Below are positions 23,214 to 33,890 of a stretch of DNA of 64,000 nt, piece after piece (position 1 is the stretch's first letter; the number at the start of each line of letters is the position of its first letter). Source of the stretch: Serpula lacrymans var. lacrymans S7.9 (lineage: Eukaryota; Basidiomycota; Agaricomycetes; Boletales; Serpulaceae); NCBI RefSeq assembly GCF_000218685.1, contig NW_006763292.1, positions 3,053,909 through 3,117,908 on the forward strand, given 5' to 3'. A model generated the notes under the pieces. That model did not search any database and was not told the origin of the DNA. It was given only the letters and a program-made list of their open reading frames with translations. Position numbers and translations under genes: made by a program.

Positions 23214-25035
23214 TGTCATGCACCAAAGTTGATTGGTAGCATGGACAGGTGTCAATAACGAAGCAAATATTCAAAAAGACTCGCCTTTGCGCCACACAGG
23301 CACAGTGCCACGTGGAATAGTAATTAATATTGCCCTTTTTGAACTTGTGGCTGATCAGCACCACCTCTATTAGGCAATCCAGTCACGCTCACCTTTGCTT
23401 TTCCATCCGGTACTTTCCGCATTTCGGCATTTCGGCAAATTTTCGCGTCGCCACTGGCTACACATTGCATTGCGCCCTCGCTTTTGTCGTTTCCCTTACT
23501 CCCCTTCCTTTGCCTAGCCCCACCATGGGCCCCTTCCTCTCCTTTTTATTCTCACCCGACGGTTGTTTCTGGGTCCCCATTTTAGTTCACCTCCTCGTCA
23601 CCTCCACCCTCCTCCTCCTCATCTTCTTTGCACCCCCACCATTTCTGATGTCACCACTTCCTATCCGCTTCCGTTGCCGATCCGTTGACTACCACGTGCC
23701 ACTGCTGATATCAGCAAAGCCCCGGCGGCCGGTCCAAATAGGGCAACAGGTCCATCTTCATGACGTCGATCTGCCATCATATACTATCAAAACATCGGTC
23801 GCTCGTCTTGCCTGGTTGGAGCGTGGGTGGGTAGTTTTTGAGCTGGAGAAGGTTCATCCCCTTGCGTCGCCCATGTTCATCACTGTCCCATTCACTTGGG
23901 TACACTTATCATTTGTCCATCGTCTTCGCTACAGCTACACCTACCACACGCTGCCTGGGACTCACTTGTTCCAAATTGGAACTACTCCTCTCCCTCCCTC
24001 GTTTGATCAGGTGGTCCAACACAACCAGTCCATTGGTAAGGCCATGGAACTGTCAGATTTGGACTAGGTGGTGGACCGGTGGCTCCAGTTTCTTTTTTTT
24101 CAGCAGAACATTCATTTACAGTGCGATTATTTTTGATTTTTGAATCATTTTTATGGACACATATTTTTTTAGAATGCCTGACTGACAATAAAGGAACTGT
24201 GTTGATACTGATAGTGTTTTGCCTTGCTCTTTTTTTACTGCATCTTCCCATGACATCATGATTTTCCTGCTCTCTTTTTGCTATTGGACTTTACTTTATG
24301 GCTGTACAAACCTGTGATATTACTCACAGCATTTATTGTTCTATCCCTTTCTTTTCTTTTTTTGACAATCTTATCCTGTACTACCTACGCAGGATTCGTC
24401 AGCGTACATTCCTTCCTTCATATTCTTTCTCATTCTTTTTGCACAGCTATACTGTGCATAGCCTACTTCTCTTTTACTATATAAACCCCTGTATTTTACC
24501 TTGTAAAAAAAAAAACAAGAACCCGATTCCAGACTTCTTCTCTAATCTTAAGTCCACTTCTTACTGCTACTTGTGATCCAGTGTGGTCACAACACTTCCC
24601 ACTTCTACCACTGTTAACTGCTGTCATCGTCACTCGTCACTTTTGAAAGTGATTGTCATCCCCTTCGATTAGAGTCCTTCTGAGCACTACAGTTTGTGCG
24701 TCAGGAGCCTGCTATCACTGGGAACCTCGTCACCTCGTCATCCTCGTTGTTCTCAAACCTACCTTGTGCTACGATTAGCAAGGTTGTGCTCGTCTATACT
24801 CGCCACAAACCCCCTATCTTTCTATAAATTCAACTATCCCTCCTCCTCAAAACCCACACTCATACACCACTGGGTTTTACTTTGAAGGATCTTTATATGT
24901 ACCACCCCACGAACAACCAGACCACTCCACTGTTCTAGGAGGCAAAGCCCATAAACAAGTTCCGTGGAATCTGGGAGGATTGTGTGTTAGTTTGTTTTGT
25001 GTGTGGTTTTCTAACAACAGTTCTCATCATCGACA
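23214..25035 (+). mobile_element. 1.8 kb LTR-like element copy 1, inside Copia RNase H
   Basis: Begins tgtcatgcaccaaag and ends catcatcgaca, giving TGTCA...(T/C)GACA termini, and is flanked by 4 bp ccga duplications (23210-23213 and 25036-25039). Excision with one duplication restores ACC ATC CGA GGA GCA in the RNase H frame. A second copy is at 42134-43918. It contains a TATA box (actatataaacccc, about 24475), a possible aataaa signal (about 24188) and an ORF preceded by caccATGg. The unusually long solo LTR of a Ty3-type element is the best fit; no internal or transposase region is present. Its 1822 bp length is extreme for a fungal LTR. Confidence 0.85.
23525..24067 (+). CDS. 180-residue ORF of unknown function within 1.8 kb LTR, copy 1
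   Basis: The frame is open from 23330, but the first ATG is at 23525 in a strong context (cccaccATGggc). The protein begins MGPFLSFLFSPDG, followed by a strongly hydrophobic stretch (WVPILVHLLVTSTLLLLIFF), so a single-pass or signal-anchor protein is likely. A globular-looking part follows (GQQVHLHDVDLPSYTIKTSV, then ARLAWLERGWVVFELEKVHP), ending at TAG 24065-24067 after QSIGKAMELSDLD. I recognise no family. The same ORF, at equal length, is open in copy 2 (42445-42987) despite many CpG-type substitutions, several of which change residues. Expression could come only from a promoter inside the LTR upstream of the main TATA. Confidence 0.5.
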   Translation: MGPFLSFLFSPDGCFWVPILVHLLVTSTLLLLIFFAPPPFLMSPLPIRFRCRSVDYHVPLLISAKPRRPVQIGQQVHLHDVDLPSYTIKTSVARLAWLERGWVVFELEKVHPLASPMFITVPFTWVHLSFVHRLRYSYTYHTLPGTHLFQIGTTPLPPSFDQVVQHNQSIGKAMELSDLD

Positions 25036-25434
25036 CCGAGGAGCAATCTCCTGGACAAGCAAAAGACAAAGCATGGTAGCTTTATCCTCCACGGAGTCAG
25101 AGTATATTGGATTGAGCAATGCTGGACAACACCTTGCATGGATTCGGACATTTTTTGAAGAAATCAGACATGCTCACAATGGACCTACAACATTGCACTG
25201 TGACAATCAAGCAGCTATCATTCTTACACGAGATCCACAGTTCCGTGCTCGCACAAAACACATTCAACGGAAATATCATTTTATCCGAGATGACTTAGTA
25301 TCAAAGGGAGAGGCAGTAATCAGATACGTTCCTACAGGAGATATGGTTGCAGACATTCTCACTAAACCCCTCACTCATAAAAAACACTGGAAATTCTCTA
25401 AAGCTATGGGACTACGGTTGCACTCGAGTGAGAG

Positions 25435-25776
25435 TGACAAAACCGGATAAACCCGGTCTCTGCCAAAGCAGCCATTGTTCTCCATGGAGCATAGCCACCA
25501 CTCCATGGAGTAACCATTGTTCTCCTAGGAGCACAATTGAGCTCCTAGGAGTCATTGTACTGTAGCAAGTAGTACCTCCGACTATAAGTAGTAGGGGGTT
25601 TAGTATAGGAATACCTCAGTTGTTTCTATAGCTTCTCGGGCAGCGGCTGAGGTATGTTACATTACATTTATTAGAGATCACCTTAAACTAACATCTATTG
25701 TAGTTTCACTTAGGTAAATAATAAAGTCGTTTTTATAGCCTCTCAGGCAGCGGCTGAGTTTCACTTAGTTTTATTA
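25435..25776 (+). repeat. Copia 3' LTR
   Basis: 342 bp, the same length as the solo LTR at 44086-44427. It begins tgacaaaaccgg and ends cttagttttatta. It contains two exact ctccatggag palindromes (25480-25489, 25501-25510) and two exact ctcctaggag palindromes (25522-25531, 25542-25551). A hairpin-forming acctcag...gctgaggt region lies near 25612-25654. The first bases also carry the gag-pol stop. It is followed directly by caggg. Confidence 0.93.
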
Positions 25777-28219
25777 CAGGGGTATGTCTTTATTCTATTC
25801 ACTTCCTGGATCTCCTTAAAGAAGCCATTGTCTCAGGTCAAAGAGAGACTGGGATTGTCCTATCACAACATTAGAGGGCTACACAAGATAGTTGACTCTG
25901 GTATTCCATCCAGAGCTGATTGGACGTCAAAAACCATTGCATTCCCAGATGCCCCTGATGACAAGCATCTAATTCATTACTGTGATGTTCTTTCTGCCAT
26001 TTGTAGCCTTTTTAGCAACCCAGCCCATGCAAAACACATCATCTACAAACCTAAGAAGATATTCAGTAATGCACAGAAAGAGAATAGAATTTACAATAAA
26101 ATGTGGACTGGAAAGTGGTGGCATGCAATCCAGGTCAGTATTACGCTCAGTATTACACTGGATATTAATTTTGTTTGAATGTTGACTCTTATGTGTGCAG
26201 ACACGTGTACCTAAGGAAGCAGCTCTTTCACCAGTCATAATTGCTACAGACAAAACACAATTAACGCAGTTCTCAGATTCCAAATCTGCCTATTCTGTGT
26301 ATTTAACTTTTGGCAATATTCCACATGTAATACAATGGAGGCCAAGCCAGCATGCCTGCATCTTAATTGGCTACTTGTCTGTAAGCAAAATCATAGGCAT
26401 GCAACTCACTTCAAGAAAAAAATCATCCAGAGTGCAGAGACTATTTCATGAGTTGATGAGGATTATTTTGAACCCATCAAAAAGAGCTGGGAGGGATAGA
26501 ATAGAGGTGGTAGGAGGAGATGGAGCAGTGAGAAGAGTATACCCTATGCTAGCCTGCTATGTGGCCAATTATCCAGAGCAGTGTCTGGTGACGTGTTCAA
26601 AATATGGTACCTGCCCCAAATGCAAACGACCTCCAGAAGAGCTTTCAGCCTCTACTGCCGGAGAGCCACGTACCAATCAATGGACAGAGTCAGTAATCAA
26701 CAAGGCTAAGGAAGATACACATTTATTCCGTCAGTGTCAAGAGAGGTGCAAGGAGCAACTAGTATCTGGATCTGTCTACAAGCTTTTTTGGACTGGGTTT
26801 CCTCACTGTAACATCCATATTGCAATCACTCCTGATGTCCTCCACCAGTTATACCAGGGCGTTTTCAAGCACATGATGCATTGGTGCCAGAAACTACTAG
26901 ATCCTAAGGAACTTGATGCACACATCAGAGCACTTCCTCCCTGCTTTGGTGTTCGTTATTTCAAGAATGGCTTTTTTGCTCTTGATCAAATAGGGGGGAA
27001 GGAACGGAAAGATATGGCAAAGATACTATTTGGATGCCTTATTGGCAAACTTCCATGTCATGCTATCATCACCTATTAATCACTTTTAGACTTTATTCAG
27101 ATAGCACAATACCCAATGCATGATGATACCACCTTGCCCAATCTCTCAATATTTTTCACCAACACAAAGATATCCTTATTCGTCTGGGAGTCAGGGACCA
27201 TTTTAACATACCTAAATTTTATTCCCTCTTACACTACCAGGAGTTTATCACATGGCTTGGCACCACCGACAACTACAATACGGAGATGTTTGAAAGATTT
27301 TATATAGACTTTGCTAAAGATAGAAGGAGGGCCTCCAATAAGAGGAATGAAGCTCCTCAAATGATCACCTGGCTGCTGAAAGTTATCTTAAAATGAGCAT
27401 GGAAAAAGACAATGAAGATGTTCTCCTTTGTCCTAAGTCTCAGGATCATCATATCATTATTGCAAAGAATCCAAGCAAATCCCAACAATCACTTATATCT
27501 ATCATGAAAAACACTCCTGCCCAGGCTTTGAGGATGTACTCAAAATCTATCTTAATTCAAAATTACAGCAGCCCTTCCAGAGCACAAACAAGATCTTATC
27601 CTCTTCCATTTCAAAACCTTGATGTTTTCCACTCATTCAAATTCTCCTTTGAGACTCTTGGAAATAATGTGGACTTGTTTGATGACCAAATGGATGCTTT
27701 AAAGGCAAAACCCTCAAGTGTTGGTGGACAGCATCCTAGGTTTGATACTATTATAGTGATGAACTCCAATGACTGTGAATCAACAGGTTTGACAGGTAAG
27801 TTCTATAATATAAAGCTCTATCTACTATCTGTTTAAAAGTTGTACCAGGAACAAAAATTGGATGTCTCAGAGTGATCTTCAAGTTACCTACAACTTTATA
27901 TGGCACACATAGTGCCCCTTCTAACTGGCCCAAAGATCATTTGGCTTATGTTAAATGGTTTAATTGTCTAAGGCCAACAGCTGAAGACAACCATATGATG
28001 TACTCTGTCACCAACCCTGGGCCTAATGCTTCTGGCTACCTGCCTGGTGATATTATACCCCTTTCTGCAATTAGACAGGTTTGTCATTTGATTCCAGTTT
28101 TTGGGGGAAATAAAGATACTTGTCCACTCAATTGGACTCACAGTAATGTTTTGGATGTTTGTACAAAATTTCATCTCAACAATTTTAGTAGTAAATACGC
28201 TTATCAGACACTATGGTAA
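25777..28219 (+). pseudogene. Plavaka transposase 1, 3' part
   Basis: C-terminal majority of a Plavaka-type (CACTA-related) transposase of agaricomycetes. It starts in an intron (gtatgt at 25781) whose acceptor at about 25836 opens VKERLGLSYHNIRGLHKIVD. Further blocks are IIATDKTQLTQFSDSKSAY, YPMLACYVANYPEQCLV with a CPKC knuckle, TPDVLHQLYQGVFKHMM, GTTDNYNTEMFERFYIDFAK and the C-terminal VLDVCTKFHLNNFSSKYAYQ, ending at 28219. A TAA at 27077-27079 and frame changes around 27150 and 27390 show decay. Another intron lies at about 26133-26200. The missing N-terminal piece is at 43919-44085, ending with the same caggg that begins this piece. The original gene was therefore split by a Copia insertion exactly at an exon/intron boundary. 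Confidence 0.85.
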
Positions 28220-28249
28220 ATTCAAATTATAAATATTATTGTTTTTTTT

Positions 28250-28410
28250 TATAGCTAAATCTTGTGCTATAAAGGCTATAATTGCATTGATAGGGCTATA
28301 GTTAATATAACAATATTTGTATAGGGCTATAATTGCATTTATAGGGCTATGGTTGCTATGAAAGCATCCATATATACATGTGGTGGCTATATAGCGCTAC
28401 ATAGCCAAAG
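28250..28410. repeat. GGCTATA-rich subterminal repeats
   Basis: The word (a)gggctata recurs about seven times, with two near-copies of a roughly 45 bp unit (atagggctataattgcatt). It ends near gctatatagcgctacatagcc. It lies directly after the stop of Plavaka 1 and before the 3' end of Plavaka 2. CACTA-like elements commonly carry such subterminal repeats, so this is probably the right terminus of Plavaka 1. Confidence 0.6.
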
Positions 28411-28515
28411 AGTTTTTCCTGATGTTGTTTGATCACATCATATTTGTTAGTCAGATCATAATATCCTTTGATCACACAATGTGCCAACTTGCCCTGGGAA
28501 ACATAATGATGTCAA

Positions 28516-31500
28516 TCATCTCAATGACCAAGTATGACCACCTACAATCTGTGTAGAGTAAGAATCAGTTGTCCCAAATTGAATAATTGTGCAAACATAG
28601 CCTCCCATGGCATGGTACTTATATGTATTCAAACTAAATGTCTTCACCTTGGTGCCTGTCTGTCCCATTGTGCCACGTTCTTTTTCGTGGCGAAGTTTTG
28701 CCGCCTTCTCCTTGGGTAGTTCGACTGTTGCAAACAACTTGCAAGTACTTGAGCAGAAACAATGTAATTCATGACCTAGGATTTTAACCGTGGCGGACAA
28801 AACTTCCAGACTTGAGTCCGTGTGCATTCTAAGCTGGCCAGCACATGCCACTGTCCGAACTGAAAGAGGATTTTGGCAACTAATTTATCATGTGGCAGGG
28901 GAAACAATCCTTCAAACGCTGGTATAGAACACTGAAACAGACATTTAAGGGTGATTGTGTCAATGCATGATGCATGAAGCTGAGTTGGTCTGACCTGTAA
29001 TAAATTCTCAAATTTTTTGCTGCCATTTTTTTCATCTCAGATGCGTTTTTAGCGAAGCGCCTTATGACCCCTGGACCAAAGCTGGGGATGTGATGAAATC
29101 TCCATGTGCACTACAATTAAGCCAATTTTGTTGTGTGAAAATGATAGCCCACATACCTTCTATCCAACTCTGCAACACGGTCACCTGGAAGAGCATACAA
29201 CAATCTTATAAGGTCTGAAAAGAGTGCCTTCCATGTCCCCAATTCACATTATTTGTGCATTAGATCCACAACAAACATCTGGTAAATGTCAACACCCATA
29301 GGCGTCAAATTTTCCGCAAATGCATTCTGCAATGCAAATTCAATTGAGTCTGGCCTGCATCAACCACAATCTCAATGCACCATTGTGGGTACCAGTGATT
29401 CCTCTTTGAGCAGACATTCCACCCCTTGCACGTTCACTGGTTTCCCCAATCTATATATAAAATCTCTTGCAGCGACAATTTTATACTGCAAAAAAGTCCT
29501 GACATTGGTCAAGCATTTACTCATGTCCCGTGCGGATCCAAGCTTATGAAACAGTGTTAGCGGGGTCAAACATTGGGGGCATGGACACCCTCCCACGTCC
29601 CGTATTGCTGCAATGAGCACTTTATTTGTCATGTTAGCGGCACATCAACACAATGTACCAGCGGACATTCTACTTCTCTGGATAGTCTGCGGAATACGTG
29701 AATAGTCAAGGATAGACTCTCTGCCAAATGTTGTCAAAACACTTGATGACAATACTGTGGAGATAGGCATGCATGAACTCCTCATCCAAAAGTAGTTGCT
29801 ACACTGCGTGAACAAGCTCTCGGCGGCAATGAGTCTTAATTGTTGTTTTCGCCCTTTTGGACATGTCACATATGGTGTTAAGAAAATCATGGAAGCTATC
29901 TGGCAACTGTAGACCTTTCAAATTTATGAACTAACAGAACATGGAAATACCAGCCGAAGGTATGAAAGCCACTTGATGACATGCATGGCAATTGACTTGA
30001 GCACGAGTATATTTTGATATGTTGCCAAAGTAGAGGTAGACAGGCCAGGCCTTCGAGGTCCCAAAATCTGCTAGGTGGGTCTCGTCTGACCAGAACATGA
30101 GAGCGGCTATAACTCTTTCCAGTTTGCACCCCGCCTCGGCTTTCTGCTTTTGCAGATCCTCGTGAGCTTGAATCCAAGAATCAGATGTATATAATTCATT
30201 GTAAACCCTTTGCTCTTTCTCAGTGACAGGGTTCACCCAGAAGCACTTGAATGGCAACAAATGAAACTGAGATGCTGATGCCTTGCTAAACACCGCTTTA
30301 ATTGCTTCGACCAAACAACAATAATATAAGCCACAAATGGTATATGGTTGACCATTTCCACTCCCGTCAGGTGCTCTTGTAGGCACTCCAACCACAACAT
30401 CCGCTGCTTTCCAGTTATTGCTAAAACCACTGAGACCCTCAGGACCTGAAGAATCTAATAACCTGTTTTCCTTTTGAGTGCTGAAATTTTCAAGTTCCTG
30501 TGGCTTGAAGTCTTCAGCTAGAATAACTTCATGTACAAGGCAGTTGATTTCATGTATAGACTTGTGTTTGCTGCCAGAATACATCCACTGCATCAAGCGA
30601 TAAACCGACATGTCCGCAAATGGCCAGGGTGGGCCATTTGCATGTTTTAACATGACAAGTTCCTCTAATGCAGGTGCCACAACATTCAAACTATTGATAA
30701 GGCTGGAGGGAGAAATCTGGCAATCTGGATCATACAATGGGCGGTATGGGTATTCACAAAGCAGGCCAAATGAGTTGACTATCGTGTGAACAGTGTCTTT
30801 TACATGTAATATCACCCGACAGATACTTGATGTTGCGCCTACTTCTGGAAGGGACATTGGTGGAAGGGGTGCTGGTGGTTCAGGCAAGTCATCACAATAT
30901 TGTAGAGGGAGTCTTCTATTGCGAGATGGTCTGGCTGCATGAGGGATGAACAGTATATTCTCAGTTTATATGGCAAATTAGGCTGAGTTAGCATATAGAT
31001 TTACCTAGCATCTTTTGATCAACTCCTATGACTGAGTGATTGGCATCTGATTAGAGTGCTGGCGAGTTATGGTGGGTATATTCACCCTTGATACAGCAAC
31101 AATTCAAGTTTATTGGAAAGTATACAGAAATAGGGAATTAATCTGGCTCACCTGCCCCATCACTCACTCCGCTAAGACCTGACAACTGCTCGCATGATAA
31201 AATCTTCTCTACCTTGTGTTTAGAATAACAATCAAACTATAAAACTGGTTAATACACACCCTCATTTCTCCCACCCACACCTCAGACATATTGGCCCCAC
31301 CAGAGTCATCTCCAGCACTCAACATTCGCAACTGGGATTTCATATTGAATAATTTTGCTGAGTCTCTTGTGTGCTCCTTATGTTTGGCCAATGCTTCAGA
31401 TTGTCTTTTGCGATATGTACCACATGCATTCCTATGTTTGTTTAGCGAACAATGGTCTTGAAATCCTCGAAGGCATGAATTTCCGCAAGTAAGGTTGGCT

Positions 31501-31592
31501 ACCATATAGAGGAGCAATAAAAAGAAGAGCACAATTTTGAGGACATGCAGATTTGACTGCCTGGAAATTGGTTCAGGAGTCATTGCCTTCAA
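28516..31592 (-). pseudogene. Plavaka transposase 2, decayed
   Basis: A second Plavaka-type transposase on the minus strand, tail to tail with Plavaka 1. The N-terminal exon (31592-31230) has a zinc-finger-like LTCGNSCLRGFQDHCSLNKH. 30887-29931 encodes the transposase core (WPFADMSVYRLMQWMYSG, RVIAALMFWSDETHLADFG). Further exons give KVLIAAIRDVGGCPCPQC, then NLTPMGVDIYQMFVVDLMH followed by a stop (TAA 29249-29251) where the family normally continues, PSFGPGVIRRFAKNASEMKK (about 29000-29080), and VKTFSLNTYKYHAMGGYV ending with FGTTDSYSTQIV near 28530. The frame shifts several times and the last part of the family's C-terminus is absent. It is a relic of a different subfamily from Plavaka 1. 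Confidence 0.82.
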
Positions 31593-32536
31593 AGGCTTGC
31601 CAACTCCCAGGCCAGCTCACTGGCAGGTTATAACTTGAAGTTTGGCTGACAGTCTGGCTTGGATTGCCACCATGACACTGCCAATTTTGCACCCATCAGT
31701 AATTGCCAGTTGCCAGTCAAGCTGCATCTTCCATCGCACCAACTTGAACTTGAAGGTCTACTCACACCGCACTTTCGATAAAAGTTTCACTTCCTGTTAT
31801 TCTATCAAAACTGTGAGTAATGACTGAGTAATGCCTGAGTAATGCCCCTCATCAGTAATGTTAGAGTAACACGTCCAGTAACGCACTATTGAGTAATACC
31901 ACCATTACCAGATAGAGCTCTCCCTCTCTCATATGTCACTTTTTTCTGCCCTTGTTCCATTGCAGCAATTGAAAGCTTCTTGGCGCATGGTCCAGGTTCA
32001 AGGTCTGTAATTATGAACCAATTGTGCAACTGACAGATTTACCATTTGCATCCTGATTGACCCATAGCTCCAGGTTCATGTGGTGATCCCAGTCAATCAA
32101 CATCAAATCCCTCTACCAACACCTCAATTTATAATGCCCCCATCTTTCTTGCCCTTCCTTTGGACCAAGCTCCACGCACCAACCTTTCATTGGTTGTCTG
32201 TCACATTTGCCGGCCTCGTTCTGTTGCAGCATTGGCAGGCTTGTTTGCCCATGGTTCTATGTTCTTCAAGGCATGTTCCAGTTACGTGAAATTAGCCAGA
32301 TACTTGTTACCTCACTGCACGGTCACATTTGCAGGCCTCATTGTGTTTGTTTGGCTTTATTTGGCTCCGTATTGTTGCCTGGTTTGTGCCACATGATCCC
32401 AGGCTTATATCCTGATTCGGTTATGGGAATAGCTTGCCATATACTTCTGTCATTTGACTATTATATGGTTGCGGATGAGTTGCGGAGGTTCTGCTGTCTG
32501 AACTGTCTGAACCTTTGATTACAAGTGGTAATCCAA
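31593..32536. other. Stretch upstream of Plavaka 2, no gene
   Basis: About 0.9 kb without a recognisable coding region. It contains clustered near-repeats of gagtaatg (31810-31910). The short frames (up to 103 codons at 32207-32518) look like random open sequence. It could be the 5' terminal region of Plavaka 2; I could not identify its terminal inverted repeat. Confidence 0.35.
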
Positions 32537-33005
32537 GGATCTAATAGCTAGATAATAGCTCTCACTCTCACATGCTCTGTCCACGGGTGCAAAGTTGTAG
32601 CTGTACATGTAAACCCAGACTCAGAGCATCACAAACTGGAGTATGCTTTTTGACTGATAAACAGACAACTGAGACTTTTGTTTCTCTACTGTTTATTTCA
32701 TTACAGTCTGTGTATTAGGAGTCATAGATAATAGCCCTTGCATGTTTGTTCCGCGGGTGTGGAGCAGTGGCTGCACATTTGAAGTCAGACTTGAAGCTTC
32801 AAAAAGCAGAGCACACTTTTTGACCTGTAGATACATGAATAAGATTTTTTTTGTTCTATTGTTTATTCTGTCAGAGTGCTTGTACTAGGAGTTGTAGATA
32901 ATGGCCCTCGGATGCTTCTCCTCTCTTCCGCGGGTGGTGGCTGCACAAATAAACATTGGACTTGAAGCTTCAAAAACCGGAGCACACTTATTGACTAATA
33001 AACCT
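32537..33005 (+). repeat. Three degenerate tandem repeats of about 170-180 bp
   Basis: Units begin near 32537, 32718 and 32888. Each carries tagataat(a/g)gc(c)ct, then cgcgggtg or cacgggtg, then ctgcac(a/t), then gacttgaagcttcaaaa, then agcacactt(t/a)ttgac, and (in the first two) tgttctattgtttatt-like sequence. The third unit is truncated. The period and divergence suggest an old tandem duplication of part of a mobile element or satellite. Confidence 0.75.
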
Positions 33006-33478
33006 TGTTGAATGTGTCTGCGGGCGAGTACAGTTATTGGGAAACAACATGCTTAACTGGGCAACAACACCCATATTGGGCCACAACACTGAGAAATAGG
33101 CAATATTTTTCAGGAATAGACAACCCAATTGGGTGACAACATCCCTAATTGGGCAATAACAGCCTGTTTGGAAACCGAGTGGGATTCGAAGGATAAAAGA
33201 GCTAGCAATGAAATAAGTAGTTCATGGTAGAAATAGAAGGTTGCACTTGAGCGCAACCTATGATTAGGAAGTATGCTACAATTGTGTTCAGAGCTGAAGA
33301 CGACTGAGAGAGAAGACATGGTCAAAAGAGAAGGTTGCGCTCGGGAAAGAATGTTGCGCTTGGGAATAATGCCTTTTAAGGCAGTTGCGCTCAAGCGCAA
33401 TATGGTTGTTCACCCTGAACTACTGGAAGTAGATTATTAGGCGCTAAGATGTTGATGTGATCGGAGTAAGGGTGAGTT

Positions 33479-33890
33479 TGTTACAATACACAATTTTTGG
33501 ACCTTTAATTTTCATTCTCCTCTTCAACTTTCTTTTGTAGTTTTCACACCCTATGCCATGTGGCACTTCCCATTACTGTTCAAACTCCACTTCCCACGCT
33601 GTGCTGCCTTTTCTATTTTTAGATACAAGTATTTCACGCAGTGGAGCTGGTCGCACGGGCTGTGCCCCATGACATCATCAGCCACTGCCTCCATCAACTA
33701 TACAGTATACATGTACAAACAAACCTGTAGTAGTATATATACCCCAATAAATCAAGGAGACTCCTCAGCAAGTCCTCCTGTTGTTTACCCACAACTAACT
33801 TGGTCCTATCTTAAGGGTAACCACTCCCCTCACTACCTTTATAGCTTTGTCTGAGTTGTGCGCCAGAGTACCAAAACTTTGGTTGTTACA
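33479..33890 (+). repeat. Solo LTR of the Ty3 family found at 61.5 kb
   Basis: 412 bp, beginning tgttacaatacac and ending ggttgttaca. It is clearly related along its whole length to the LTR at 61526-61912. Shared words include acgcagtggagctgg, atgacatcatcagccactgcc, tagtagtatatatacccc and ggagactcct. No retroelement interior flanks it. The 5 bp flanks (gagtt and gttca) do not match, so the locus was rearranged or the ends eroded. Confidence 0.85.

Larger units (their letters stand above)
18634..25450 (+). pseudogene. Copia gag-pol polyprotein, inactivated
   Basis: ATG 18634 in a good context (accATGacc). Gag runs to about 19380 and has a CX2HX4HX4C-type knuckle (CNFHNAKSHNTSEC, about 19285). 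Protease is IIIDSGATSHMV (about 19550). The integrase zinc region is HRRMGHIGI...CEPCALGKMKKL (about 19970-20100), and the core has THTNIGGP-type spacing with Asn where the first catalytic Asp is expected (AAC, about 20162), then DDF, LRSDGGGEY and NGIAERRN. Reverse transcriptase includes DVSTAYLNGELEEELYM, KKSIYGLKQAGRTWN and YVDDLLLGA (about 22258). RNase H has ALSSTESEYIGL and CDNQAAI (about 25200). In-frame stops lie at 19600-19602, 20425-20427, 20959-20961 and 21886-21888. Between integrase and RT, 21019-21130 encodes 12-13 residue repeats (LRGDVPQAM, HEDVPRAV, LRGDIPRAV). Two solo LTR insertions split the frame. It ends inside the 3' LTR. Confidence 0.92.
18096..25776 (+). mobile_element. 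Copia (Ty1) LTR retrotransposon with nested solo LTRs
   Basis: Plus-strand Ty1/Copia element. It has a 5' LTR (18096-18564, with gap and inverted insert) and a single gag-pol frame from ATG 18634, in the Copia order gag, protease, integrase, reverse transcriptase, RNase H. The 3' LTR is 25435-25776. Two solo LTRs interrupt pol (22374-22718 and 23214-25035); subtracting them with their duplications restores one reading frame. Four in-frame stops and an Asp-to-Asn change in the integrase mark it as dead. The flanks do not match: aggaa lies left of the 5' LTR and caggg right of the 3' LTR. The two ends therefore probably derive from different insertion events. Confidence 0.92.

Noticed and set aside
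23330..23524. 65-codon N-terminal extension of the LTR ORF (and 42250-42444)
   Set aside because: It begins at a TTG codon; the first ATG, with a strong context, is at 23525 (42445 in copy 2).
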